Below, piece by piece: positions 56,587 to 64,000 of a stretch of 64,000 bases of DNA. Within the stretch, counting starts at the first letter, position 1; every line of letters begins with the position of its first letter. The translations under genes and the position numbers were made by a program. The stretch covers positions 558,001 to 622,000 of the forward strand of contig NZ_LQRT01000002.1 in NCBI RefSeq assembly GCF_001632745.1, given 5' to 3'. Below the pieces are notes generated by a model that ran no database searches, was not told where the DNA came from, and saw nothing but the letters and a program-made list of their open reading frames with translations. The stretch is from Aquimarina aggregata. GTDB lineage: Bacteria > Bacteroidota > Bacteroidia > Flavobacteriales > Flavobacteriaceae.

Positions 56587-56609
56587 CCACTCTTCGGAGT
56601 GGTTTTTTT
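56587..56609 (+). terminator. Rho-independent terminator with TTCG loop
   Basis: A 6-bp G/C-rich stem (56587-56592 with 56597-56602) with the very stable TTCG tetraloop and seven following T, 28 bp after the peptide gene. Confidence 0.92.
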
Positions 56610-56742
56610 GTTTTAATACTCAAATGTTGACAGTTCAGTTGTGATTAACGACGATTCAACATAAAGTGATTTCATTTTCTGTCTATATATATCATATTTG
56701 AGTCATCAATAATCAAAAAACGAGCTAATAAATATTTCTAAT

Positions 56743-57168
56743 ATGACTCCAACACAAGTTTTTTCAATGGTAGGAATGATTGCAATGCCTATGTGGGTTT
56801 TAATGATTTTTTTACCAAAGTGGAAAGTAACACGGTTTTTAATTGATTATAAAGTGATCCCACTTTTTTTGTCAGTGATTTATGCTATTTACATTTTTCA
56901 AGCAATACTAATAGGAGGGTGGATGGATTTTGGCAGTTTAACATCTGTAATGGCTCTGTTCACAGAAGAAAACGCAGTATTGGCAGGCTGGGTGCATTAT
57001 TTAGCGTTTGACCTTATCGTTGGGATGTGGATGTTAGATCAAAATAAAAAAGTAGGAATACACCAGTTGCTAATGGCACCATGTCTTTTTGGAACATTCA
57101 TGTTCGGCCCAGTAGGCTTTCTATTATTTATCATTCTAAAAACATTAAAACAAAAAAAACATGAATAG
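56743..57168 (+). CDS. ABA4-like (DUF4281) membrane protein
   Basis: 141 residues with four membrane helices. FSMVGMIAMPMWVLMIFLPKW, AGWVHYLAFDLIVG and the late GPVGFLLFIILKTL match the ABA4-like family, named after a plant protein needed for neoxanthin synthesis. Bacterial roles are not established. It begins an operon with three further genes. A near-consensus -7 box (CATATTTG) ends at 56700. Confidence 0.85.
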   Translation: MTPTQVFSMVGMIAMPMWVLMIFLPKWKVTRFLIDYKVIPLFLSVIYAIYIFQAILIGGWMDFGSLTSVMALFTEENAVLAGWVHYLAFDLIVGMWMLDQNKKVGIHQLLMAPCLFGTFMFGPVGFLLFIILKTLKQKKHE

Positions 57169-57961
57169 TATCAAAAAAGTATTCAGTATTGTACGGCAAG
57201 AAAGCCCGATTTTATATAGTATAGTATTATTTCATTTTATTGCCGCTATTGGGTGTCTATTAGGCCTTTTAATAGATGATAGAACCTTAATGGGAATAAA
57301 CGTCTGGGTCAAACCTTTAAAATTTTCTATTTCCGGAGGGATTTATATTTTAACAGTGGGGTATCTAATGACTATTTATCCCTATTCTTCACGAAAGAAA
57401 AATATAATCAATAACCTTGTCTCATGGACATTATTATTAGAAATAGGAATTATTTTATATCAAGCAGCTAGGGGAGTTAAATCTCACTACAACCAATCTA
57501 CACTATTTGATGGGTTGTTATTTGCTGCAATGGGGTTATTAATTGCTGTGAATGTACTTATTATGGTATTATTTATTATAGATTCTGCCAGGTTAAAAGT
57601 TAAAATTCCTACATCAATACGAGTTGCTTTATTCATGGGATGGTCTGTAGTTCTTTTTGGAAGTTGGGTAGGAGGGCAAATGATAAGTCAGATGGCCCAT
57701 AATGTTGGGGTTGCAGATGGGGGAACGGGGTTACCATTAGTAAATTGGAGCACGATCGCCGGTGATCTTAGGATTGCTCACTTCTTTGGATTGCATGGCA
57801 TACAAATAATTCCGTTATTCGCATTATGGTTATCTCGTAAATGGAAAACTAAAGATAGAAATCAGATTATGGCTGTTACTGTTTTTGGCTTATGCTATGC
57901 AGGATGGATCGCTTTTACATTCCTTCAGGCAAAACAAGGTATGCCACTTATCAAATTATAA
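57161..57961 (+). CDS. Multi-helix membrane protein, unknown
   Basis: 266 residues with about seven membrane helices; conserved-looking histidines occur in IAHFFGLHGIQIIPL and KSHYNQ. I do not recognise a family. It overlaps the ABA4-like gene by 8 bp and lies 11 bp before the kinase gene, so the four genes form one operon. Confidence 0.75.
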   Translation: MNSIKKVFSIVRQESPILYSIVLFHFIAAIGCLLGLLIDDRTLMGINVWVKPLKFSISGGIYILTVGYLMTIYPYSSRKKNIINNLVSWTLLLEIGIILYQAARGVKSHYNQSTLFDGLLFAAMGLLIAVNVLIMVLFIIDSARLKVKIPTSIRVALFMGWSVVLFGSWVGGQMISQMAHNVGVADGGTGLPLVNWSTIAGDLRIAHFFGLHGIQIIPLFALWLSRKWKTKDRNQIMAVTVFGLCYAGWIAFTFLQAKQGMPLIKL

Positions 57962-57971
57962 CTAAGATATA

Positions 57972-59054
57972 ATGATATTCAATAAGGAAAAACGCATAAA
58001 ATATTTAGGTTTTGATGACTTTTGGTTTTTTGTCATAGGCGTTTTTGTACTTAGCTATATAACGGATTATCTTTTTAATAATTCTTTTTTTCGCTTTCCA
58101 TTTATAGAAGCGCTTATTAACTGGAGTGTTTCCTTATTTTTTACTATTTGTGATTGGTTTATTATTAGAGCTATTATAATTCTTTTGCGAAAAAAATACC
58201 CAAATTTTGATGATGATATTAAGCGACTTATCTTATTATTTGTTGCTATTGTAAGTACCGTAATACTAGTTGATATTATAGGTAATAGTATATTATCTTC
58301 TATTTTTAGTAAAAACTATAAATCAATAAGTTCGTCGATAGTGCTATTACCTATTATCATTATTAGTACAATGACCATGGCGATATATGAGGCTATTTAT
58401 TATAATATACGCCTTAAGAAATCAATTAGAGAAGAAGAACAAGCAAAACAAGTGATTGTGCAAGCGCAATTAGATACACTTAGAAATCAGGCACAGCCTC
58501 ATTTCTTATTTAATACATTAAATACGTTGCGTGATATCATAGATCAAAACTCTAAAGAAGATGCTAAACAATTTGTAGATAAACTATCTGATGTGTATCG
58601 ATTCATCCTAGAGTCTGGAAATGCTAATCTAACTCTGGTAAAAGATGAATTGAAGTTTGCGAAAGCCTATATTCATATACAATCCGAAAGATTTGGAGAC
58701 AACCTACAACTAAACTGGAATATTCCAGATAATAAATTAGATAAGATGATTGTACCGATGAGTCTTCAGCTCTTATTAGAAAATGCAATAAAACATAACA
58801 TTATTTCTAAGGCCAAACCACTAGTTATACATGTAGAAGTAATCGATGATCACTTGGTAGTTAGTAATAAAATTCAGTCAAAATCTACTCAATTACCTTC
58901 AACAAAAGTAGGTTTAAAAAACATTGAAAAAAGGTATAAATTAATCTCTAGTATCCCTATTAAAGTTAAAAATGATGGTACTAGATTTGAGGTTTCTCTT
59001 CCATTATTAAATTCATCAGACAAAAAGAATCATTATGCTCGTATTAATAATTGA
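57972..59054 (+). CDS. LytS-type sensor histidine kinase (system 5)
   Basis: 360 residues with four membrane helices (~17-36, 50-70, 88-108, 122-142), a coiled-coil (~150-175), phospho-acceptor motif QAQPHFLFNTLNTL, LLENAIKHN and VGLKNIEKRYKLI. It overlaps its regulator gene by 20 bp. Confidence 0.92.
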   Translation: MIFNKEKRIKYLGFDDFWFFVIGVFVLSYITDYLFNNSFFRFPFIEALINWSVSLFFTICDWFIIRAIIILLRKKYPNFDDDIKRLILLFVAIVSTVILVDIIGNSILSSIFSKNYKSISSSIVLLPIIIISTMTMAIYEAIYYNIRLKKSIREEEQAKQVIVQAQLDTLRNQAQPHFLFNTLNTLRDIIDQNSKEDAKQFVDKLSDVYRFILESGNANLTLVKDELKFAKAYIHIQSERFGDNLQLNWNIPDNKLDKMIVPMSLQLLLENAIKHNIISKAKPLVIHVEVIDDHLVVSNKIQSKSTQLPSTKVGLKNIEKRYKLISSIPIKVKNDGTRFEVSLPLLNSSDKKNHYARINN

Positions 59055-59787
59055 AGATGAGCCTAGAGCGGCAAATCAACTACAGAGTATTTTAAAAGCT
59101 TGTAATTTCGAATATCAACTTTTGGATATTATTGATACTGTTGAGGATACTGTATCGTGGTTTCAAAAAAATACTGCACCGGATCTAATATTTATGGATA
59201 TTCAGTTGGCAGATGGGTTAAGTTTTGAAGTATTTCAAAAAATAGAGATAGAAGCACCTATTATTTTTACAACCGCCTTTGATCAGTATGCAATTCAGGC
59301 TTTTAAGGTTAATAGTGTTGATTACTTACTAAAGCCTATTAAGCAAGAAGAGTTGGCGTTGGCACTACATAAATTTAATAAGTCAAACAGTAATAATATT
59401 GTCAATCCTGATGTTTTAAAACAACTTCTTAACAGTATGAATACTACACCTAAACGAGAAGGAATTTTGGTTAAAGAGGGTAGTGGATTTATTCAACTTA
59501 AGATTTCAGATTTACTATATGTTTATTCAGAAGAAAGTATGACTTTCGGTATTACCAAAGAAAAAAGATACATAATTGATGAGACCATTGATCAACTCTA
59601 TACTTCATTAGATACAGCGCAATTTTATAAAATAAATCGTGGACAAATTATTGCTAAAACAGCAATACTGAAAATTGAACCTTATTTTAACCATAGAGTA
59701 AAACTTTCTATTTTAAACCCTCGTGATCAGGAATTTATTGTTAGTAGGCCAAAGACAAGTGAATTTAAGGTATGGATGAATACATAA
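59035..59787 (+). CDS. LytTR-family response regulator (system 5)
   Basis: 250 residues; receiver Asp55 in IFMDIQLADG, and LytTR domain with YVYSEESMTFGIT and FYKINRGQIIAKTAI. The receiver motif DIQLADG differs from the DIQMP of the other four and belongs to a distinct LytTR branch. Confidence 0.93.
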   Translation: MLVLIIEDEPRAANQLQSILKACNFEYQLLDIIDTVEDTVSWFQKNTAPDLIFMDIQLADGLSFEVFQKIEIEAPIIFTTAFDQYAIQAFKVNSVDYLLKPIKQEELALALHKFNKSNSNNIVNPDVLKQLLNSMNTTPKREGILVKEGSGFIQLKISDLLYVYSEESMTFGITKEKRYIIDETIDQLYTSLDTAQFYKINRGQIIAKTAILKIEPYFNHRVKLSILNPRDQEFIVSRPKTSEFKVWMNT

Positions 59788-59917
59788 ATGATGTAACTAT
59801 CTTAAGTAGGCTTCTTTTTAATGATCCAAATGCTTCATTATCAATTTTAGTTTGACTTTTTATACTATGCTCTTATTGTCTATATCTTTAGTTGTCTTCT
59901 ATAGTATTCACTTACGT

Positions 59918-59925
59918 TATCTTTG
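59918..59925 (+). promoter_or_regulatory. -7 promoter box TATCTTTG with upstream TTG
   Basis: An exact TAnnTTTG match 49 bp before the monooxygenase gene, with TTG at 59892-59894 as -33 candidate. Confidence 0.6.
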
Positions 59926-59974
59926 TAAAACAAAACACAAACAAGTTATCAAAAAATAAAATCAAAAAAGACGT

Positions 59975-60268
59975 ATGAGTAATCAATTGACTATTATAGC
60001 TAAAATTTGGGCTAAAACAGAAAAAAGAGAACTAGTAAAAACTGAATTATTAAAACTAATAGATATTACCAAAGCAGAAAAAGGGTGTATTAACTATGAT
60101 TTACATCAAGATAATGAGAATGAAAATTTGTTTTTGTTTTATGAAAATTGGGAGAGTCGTGAATTATGGCAAGAGCATATGAATAATAAACATTTAGCAG
60201 AGTATATGAAAGCTACTGATGGTGCTGTAGAGGAATTTTCACTTCACGAAATGACCGCAATAGGGTAG
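59975..60268 (+). CDS. Antibiotic-biosynthesis-type monooxygenase (quinol monooxygenase-like)
   Basis: 97 residues forming a single ABM ferredoxin-like domain: LTIIAKIWAKTEKRELV, GCINYDLHQD, and FYENWESRELWQEHMNNKHL. Family members, such as YgiN, act on quinols without cofactor. Single gene with its own promoter and terminator. Confidence 0.92.
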   Translation: MSNQLTIIAKIWAKTEKRELVKTELLKLIDITKAEKGCINYDLHQDNENENLFLFYENWESRELWQEHMNNKHLAEYMKATDGAVEEFSLHEMTAIG

Positions 60269-60303
60269 TTTTAAGATGGACTCTAAGTAAAATCTTTAAA
60301 AAG

Positions 60304-60347
60304 TAATGCAAGCAAGAGTACATTTTGTTGTGCTCTTGCCTGCATTA
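60304..60347. terminator. Long bidirectional terminator hairpin
   Basis: A ~17-bp imperfect stem (60304-60321 with 60330-60347) between the convergent monooxygenase and M56-M23 genes. Confidence 0.8.
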
Positions 60348-60352
60348 GATTA

Positions 60353-61717
60353 TTAGTTAATGTAGTCCAAAGGATTTACTCTTTTTCCTTTATATTTTAC
60401 TTCATAATGTAAATGCGGTCCTGTAGAAAGTCCAGTGTTTCCAACATAACCTATAATATCTCCTTTTTTAACTGATTGTTCTTTCTTGATGTTGAATCCT
60501 TGTAAATGTGCATACCATGTTTCATGGTCATCTGCATGAGAAATTATTATAAGGTTTCCCCAATCACCCTCAAGAGATGCTTTTGAAATAATACCATCTG
60601 CAGTTGCAATAACAGGAGTACCAGGAGTAGCTCTAATATCAATACCCCCGTGAGCAACACCTTTATTAATTTTTGGGTGCTTTCGTTTTACTCCAAAATG
60701 CGATGTGATATTTTCTTTTGTTCCATTTTGAACAGGGAATAGAGAGGGAGGTAAAGTTTCGTCTTCTAAGATGTCACACGCATCTAAAACATTTAAAATA
60801 GTTACAAACTCTATATCATTACTATTTTTATTCGAAATATTAGGTTTGGTAAATGCAGAAATTAAAAATATGCACATGAGTAAAAGTATACTGTACTTAA
60901 GTTTTGCTAGGTTGTTGGACTTTGGTTTTGTCATCATGATTACTCTTTGTTTTAGAATGGGTTGTTTAAAATAATTATATAAATTGTTGGGTTTCTGAAC
61001 TTCCAGAGTTTGCATTAATAATTGCATATAATCAGAAGTTTTTACTCCTTTTTGTAATACACCTTTATCTGCTTGAAATTCGTGTACAGATTTTAAAGAC
61101 TTTCGATATAAATAGCTCAATGGGTTAAACCAAAAAAATGCAATGTAAATTTCGGTTATTATGACGTCTATAGAATGTTTTAATTTAATATGCATCCTTT
61201 CATGTGCTAACACATATTCATCATAAGTTTTAATTTTTTGCTTAGGAATAAATATAGAATCGAAATAAGAAAAAATATTTGCTACATCTGCTATCACTAG
61301 TTTATAACCATTTTCTTTTTTTGTAAAAGACCTTCGCTTTAAAAGAAATAGATTTTTAGCCGTTAAGAAAAATCTAAGTAAATAGATAGCGACAACAATT
61401 AAATAGATCGTAATGAGTATACCTAAGTAATTAAATGAAGAGTTTATATCATTAGTTTTTATATCCTGTATATCAACAATATCTGTATTTATCATTGCTA
61501 CCTGATCAAATAGAGGAACTTCGATAATCACATCTGAAAAACTAGAAGGAAATATACCTTTTGTTAATGGAATTAATAGAGAAATAGGCAACAGTAATAA
61601 CAGTATAATCCTATTTAAATGATGAAAAGTTAGTTGCTTTAAAAATAACACAAACAATATATACAATACAGAAAATATAAAAGCTGTTTGTATAATATAT
61701 AAGAATAAGTTAGTCAT
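60353..61717 (-). CDS. BlaR1-like M56 peptidase fused to an M23 (LytM) endopeptidase
   Basis: 454 residues. The N-terminal half has membrane helices (~2-26, 36-52, 98-120), the M56 zinc motif HERMH (172-176) and HEFQAD (212-217). A fourth helix (~272-290) leads to an M23 peptidase domain with HGGID (His356, Asp360), WYAHL and GPHLHYE (His435, His437), all LytM ligands. Normal BlaR1 proteins end in a penicillin-binding sensor; here that part is replaced by a cell-wall endopeptidase. Overlaps blaI-like gene by 8 bp. Confidence 0.9.
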   Translation of the reverse strand: MTNLFLYIIQTAFIFSVLYILFVLFLKQLTFHHLNRIILLLLLPISLLIPLTKGIFPSSFSDVIIEVPLFDQVAMINTDIVDIQDIKTNDINSSFNYLGILITIYLIVVAIYLLRFFLTAKNLFLLKRRSFTKKENGYKLVIADVANIFSYFDSIFIPKQKIKTYDEYVLAHERMHIKLKHSIDVIITEIYIAFFWFNPLSYLYRKSLKSVHEFQADKGVLQKGVKTSDYMQLLMQTLEVQKPNNLYNYFKQPILKQRVIMMTKPKSNNLAKLKYSILLLMCIFLISAFTKPNISNKNSNDIEFVTILNVLDACDILEDETLPPSLFPVQNGTKENITSHFGVKRKHPKINKGVAHGGIDIRATPGTPVIATADGIISKASLEGDWGNLIIISHADDHETWYAHLQGFNIKKEQSVKKGDIIGYVGNTGLSTGPHLHYEVKYKGKRVNPLDYIN

Positions 61718-62093
61718 CTTTAGATTTTAATTGTTCTATCTTATCTTCTAACAACATTTTCATGTTTTCAAGTTCGGTTAGATCCAAATCTTCGTTATTA
61801 GCAAAAAATAATGCAAACTTACTTGTTGAGCCATTAAAGAAGTTCCCGATTACTTCTTTCATATGTCTTTTAAAGTAGTTATCTTTTGAAATAGTAGCAT
61901 AATACTCACGTATTTTTCCGTAGGTGGTAAATTCCAAAAATTCTTTTTTAACAAGAACTCTTACCACTGTAGAGATAGTTGTATATGCAGGACGCGGCTC
62001 AGGAAATTGGTCCACAATATCTTTTAAGAAAGCCTTTTCAAGTTTCCAGACGTATTGCATTACTTGTTCTTCTGCTTTTGTTAATTCATTCAT
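61710..62093 (-). CDS. BlaI/MecI/CopY-family repressor
   Basis: 127 residues. The winged helix is EEQVMQYVWKLEKAFLKDIVD and AYTTISTVVRVLVKKEFL; the C-terminal half is the dimerisation and cleavage part, as in BlaI and MecI. It should repress its own operon and be removed by the M56 protease. A large palindrome lies 28-67 bp upstream. Confidence 0.93.
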   Translation of the reverse strand: MNELTKAEEQVMQYVWKLEKAFLKDIVDQFPEPRPAYTTISTVVRVLVKKEFLEFTTYGKIREYYATISKDNYFKRHMKEVIGNFFNGSTSKFALFFANNEDLDLTELENMKMLLEDKIEQLKSKDD

Positions 62094-62120
62094 AGGTAAA
62101 ATGTATGACTGTTTTTAGTT

Positions 62121-62160
62121 ATGACTACAAATATAGTTGTATAACTATAAATATAGTCAT
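62121..62160. promoter_or_regulatory. Probable BlaI-type operator, 40-bp imperfect palindrome
   Basis: Sixteen of twenty base positions pair across the centre. The palindrome contains two 14-bp boxes, at 62124-62137 and 62144-62157, differing at one base and offset by 20 bp, i.e. about two helical turns. Its place directly upstream of the repressor gene suggests autoregulation by two dimers. Confidence 0.7.
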
Positions 62161-62390
62161 AAACTAATGTTAATACTTACCTAAACATTTAACTATTATC
62201 AATTAGTTTTTGACTGTTTATTTAAGAAATACCCCGAAATGGGTATGTTTTTCATAGTTTGATTTATCGATTTTTGACAAATATTACTGCCCTAGAATCA
62301 TTATTAGCAGATAGAAATAGACATGTAAATACAATATTAATTCGTCAGAACAATGCCTATACAAATTATGTTAATTTAAAAATCATTCTC

Positions 62391-63719
62391 ATGAAACTGA
62401 AAAAAACAATTTCTTTAATAATTGTATTACAAAAAAAAGAGTTGAGTAAATTAACTTTCTGTAGTTTACTAACACTAATATCATTTAATGGATATAATCA
62501 AGAATACGTAGATATAAGTTTTGACACAATATCTAATTCTTTTAGAAAACAAAAAACAGATCAAATCAAGTCAATCAGTTTTAGAACAGATATTAAGGAA
62601 CTTAAGAATCAAGAGGATTATAAACTTATAATTCAAGTTGATAATGACGAAACAACATTATCTTCAAAAGATTATGAAATTTATTATAAACCAACTTTGG
62701 CATCTAAATTAAAAGAAAAAGAAAAAATATTTATTAAAATAAAGAAAGATACGTTGTCTGATAGAACAAGAACAATTAAACTAAACATAAGGTTGTTCAA
62801 AGGAGATTCAATAGCAAAAATACCGAATATAGGTGATTTTGAGTCTATTTTAATCAATATAAAGCCAATAAGAATTGTTAATGGTTATGAATATTTGGGA
62901 TATATAGGCACTAATTTTGATTTAGTCGAAGGTATACAGGCAAAGGATCTGTTTTTTGCGGCTAATATTTTTAAAAGCCCAGAACAAACACTAAAGAAAA
63001 AAGTTGGATTTTATCTCAGCCTTTATGGTAATAGAGCATTAAGTCAAATTGACTCTTCGGGTATATTGAAAAGAGTTGTTGCTGTAGAAGCTGTTAGTGA
63101 TACATCTTATCAAGTGATTAATGAAACAAGAAGCATTAGACGTACTCGTTTTTCTGATAACCTAGGAGCTTATATTAGTCCATTATGGAAAATTACCTCT
63201 AAAAAATCACCTAATAGTACCCTTAATTTATATTACTCACCATCTCTTGAGTTTATTTATAGAAGAACAAAAACAAGTATTAGTGACTTTGGATCTCCAA
63301 AATTAGATACTATACCAAAAATAGGAGATATAAATGAAGAAACAGCTCGTCCACAAAATTTACCATCACCACGAAACGATACTTTTAATGAATATTCATT
63401 TAATTTAGGAGTGTTAGGGATTTTTTTAGCATTAGAAAATAAACAGATTAGCGTTCGTGTACATGGTTCTGTTGGTTATGCTTCAAATTATTTTATAGAC
63501 TTTGAAAAGAGTAATTCAAATTCTTCAATATTGGTTCAACAAAGTGATTTATTTTTTTCCGGTAGGGCATGGATTACCGAGCCTAAGTCTGGTGTAACTT
63601 TACAAGCTGAAGTGACTAATAGTGCTTTTAATCCTAGGCCCTTCTTTGTTGCTACTCTATCAAAAGCGTTTGATTTTGAGAAAATTGGTACAATTTTCAC
63701 TCCATTATCTTCAAGATAG
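62391..63719 (+). CDS. Probable outer-membrane beta-barrel protein, unknown
   Basis: Starting at ATG 62391 the protein has 442 residues (a longer frame begins with TTG at 62259 but its leader has no protein character). The N-terminus has a basic start and hydrophobic segments before NGYNQEYV. Residues ~20-160 are soluble and charged; from ~165 on alternating aromatic strands (GFYLSLYGNRAL, LNLYYSPSLEFIYRR, VRVHGSVGYAS, PFFVATLSKAFDF) suggest a beta-barrel. No family recognised. Confidence 0.65.
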   Translation: MKLKKTISLIIVLQKKELSKLTFCSLLTLISFNGYNQEYVDISFDTISNSFRKQKTDQIKSISFRTDIKELKNQEDYKLIIQVDNDETTLSSKDYEIYYKPTLASKLKEKEKIFIKIKKDTLSDRTRTIKLNIRLFKGDSIAKIPNIGDFESILINIKPIRIVNGYEYLGYIGTNFDLVEGIQAKDLFFAANIFKSPEQTLKKKVGFYLSLYGNRALSQIDSSGILKRVVAVEAVSDTSYQVINETRSIRRTRFSDNLGAYISPLWKITSKKSPNSTLNLYYSPSLEFIYRRTKTSISDFGSPKLDTIPKIGDINEETARPQNLPSPRNDTFNEYSFNLGVLGIFLALENKQISVRVHGSVGYASNYFIDFEKSNSNSSILVQQSDLFFSGRAWITEPKSGVTLQAEVTNSAFNPRPFFVATLSKAFDFEKIGTIFTPLSSR

Positions 63720-64000
63720 TTAATAGTTTGAGTAAATAAGGATTAAACAATTCAAATAATTTGTTTTTTTAAAGTGTAATTACCGCTTTTAGAATTACTT
63801 ATTTATTCTCATTTATAGATAGTTAGGTAATTTTTATTATATTAGTTATGCTTTTCGTACTCAAGTAAATAATCCCATTTTTTGTATTTATATTTTTTAG
63901 ATTAAGTAGTTATGCTACTCGTAATCTAGTTTTTTGTTGAAAAAAAATATCTTTTTAATGGGCTATCAACTACTTGAATTAAGAAAATTTCTTTCTAGGA
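63720..64000. other. Intergenic region with an imperfect direct repeat
   Basis: No gene seen before the window ends. Two 24-bp units at 63843-63866 and 63907-63930 match at 20 positions, 64 bp apart. The second unit overlaps a hairpin (GTAG 63906-63909 with CTAC 63915-63918, and AGATTA 63899-63904 with TAATCT 63922-63927). Confidence 0.5.

Noticed and set aside
1..64000. tRNA, rRNA or insertion sequences
   Set aside because: None was recognised by reading; no transposase-like frame with terminal inverted repeats was seen. A tRNAscan and ISfinder search would be decisive.

Overview
The window reads as chromosomal DNA of a marine-type member of the Bacteroidota, most likely Flavobacteriaceae. 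The basis is the low GC content, AT-rich leaders without clear Shine-Dalgarno sequences, several TAnnTTTG-type -7 promoter boxes, TonB-dependent receptors with an N-terminal carboxypeptidase-regulatory-like domain, many lipoproteins, and repeated LytS-like kinase / LytTR regulator pairs. Genus cannot be fixed from the sequence alone. I saw no rRNA, tRNA, insertion sequence, CRISPR array or prophage structural gene.

Layout. 0-3.3 kb: end of a metallophosphoesterase, a peptidoglycan-amidase-like protein, then a divergent pair made of a DUF4231-type two-helix membrane protein and a TIR-winged-helix protein (candidate defence module). 3.3-3.9 kb: gene-free, hairpin-rich. 3.9-8 kb: Crp-like regulator, acetyltransferase, two tandem DEAD-box helicases and a cold-shock protein (RNA remodelling). 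8-12 kb: Cys/His-rich small protein, TonB receptor and an AraC regulator with two DNA-binding domains. 12-15.1 kb: uracil-DNA-glycosylase-like protein, DEAH helicase, RlmF. 15.2-28.2 kb: outer-membrane receptor, two LytS/LytTR systems, M28 peptidase lipoprotein, and an ABC exporter whose permease is fused to an M1 peptidase. 28.2-31 kb: secreted metzincin, small secreted protein and a PD40-repeat protein. 31-41.5 kb: universal stress protein, two ECF-sigma/membrane-protein modules, an alpha/beta hydrolase, a membrane-anchored AraC regulator, a DJ-1-like lipoprotein, two NTF2-fold proteins, a D-amino-acid PLP enzyme and a serine beta-lactamase-like hydrolase. 41.5-47.7 kb: LysR/racemase pair, acetyltransferase, AraC regulator with a peroxiredoxin-like/NTF2/DoxX operon, DUF5694-like lipoprotein. 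47.9-54 kb: two more LytS/LytTR systems, TPR lipoprotein, trypsin-like lipoprotein and an unknown secreted protein. 54-56.6 kb: a GC-rich palindromic repeat, a metzincin with five 56-residue FG-GAP/VCBS-like repeats, and a small double-glycine-leader peptide gene. 56.7-59.8 kb: a four-gene membrane/LytTR operon. 60-63.7 kb: antibiotic-biosynthesis-type monooxygenase, a BlaI repressor with an M56-M23 fusion protease behind a large palindromic operator, and an unknown probable outer-membrane protein.

The dominant theme is envelope sensing: five LytS/LytTR systems, two ECF modules and a BlaI/M56 system sit among secreted proteases, receptors and an exporter. The most promising undescribed items are the double-glycine-leader peptide near 56.4 kb, the TIR/DUF4231 pair near 2 kb, the M56-M23 fusion with its operator, and the ABA4-like/seven-helix/LytTR operon.
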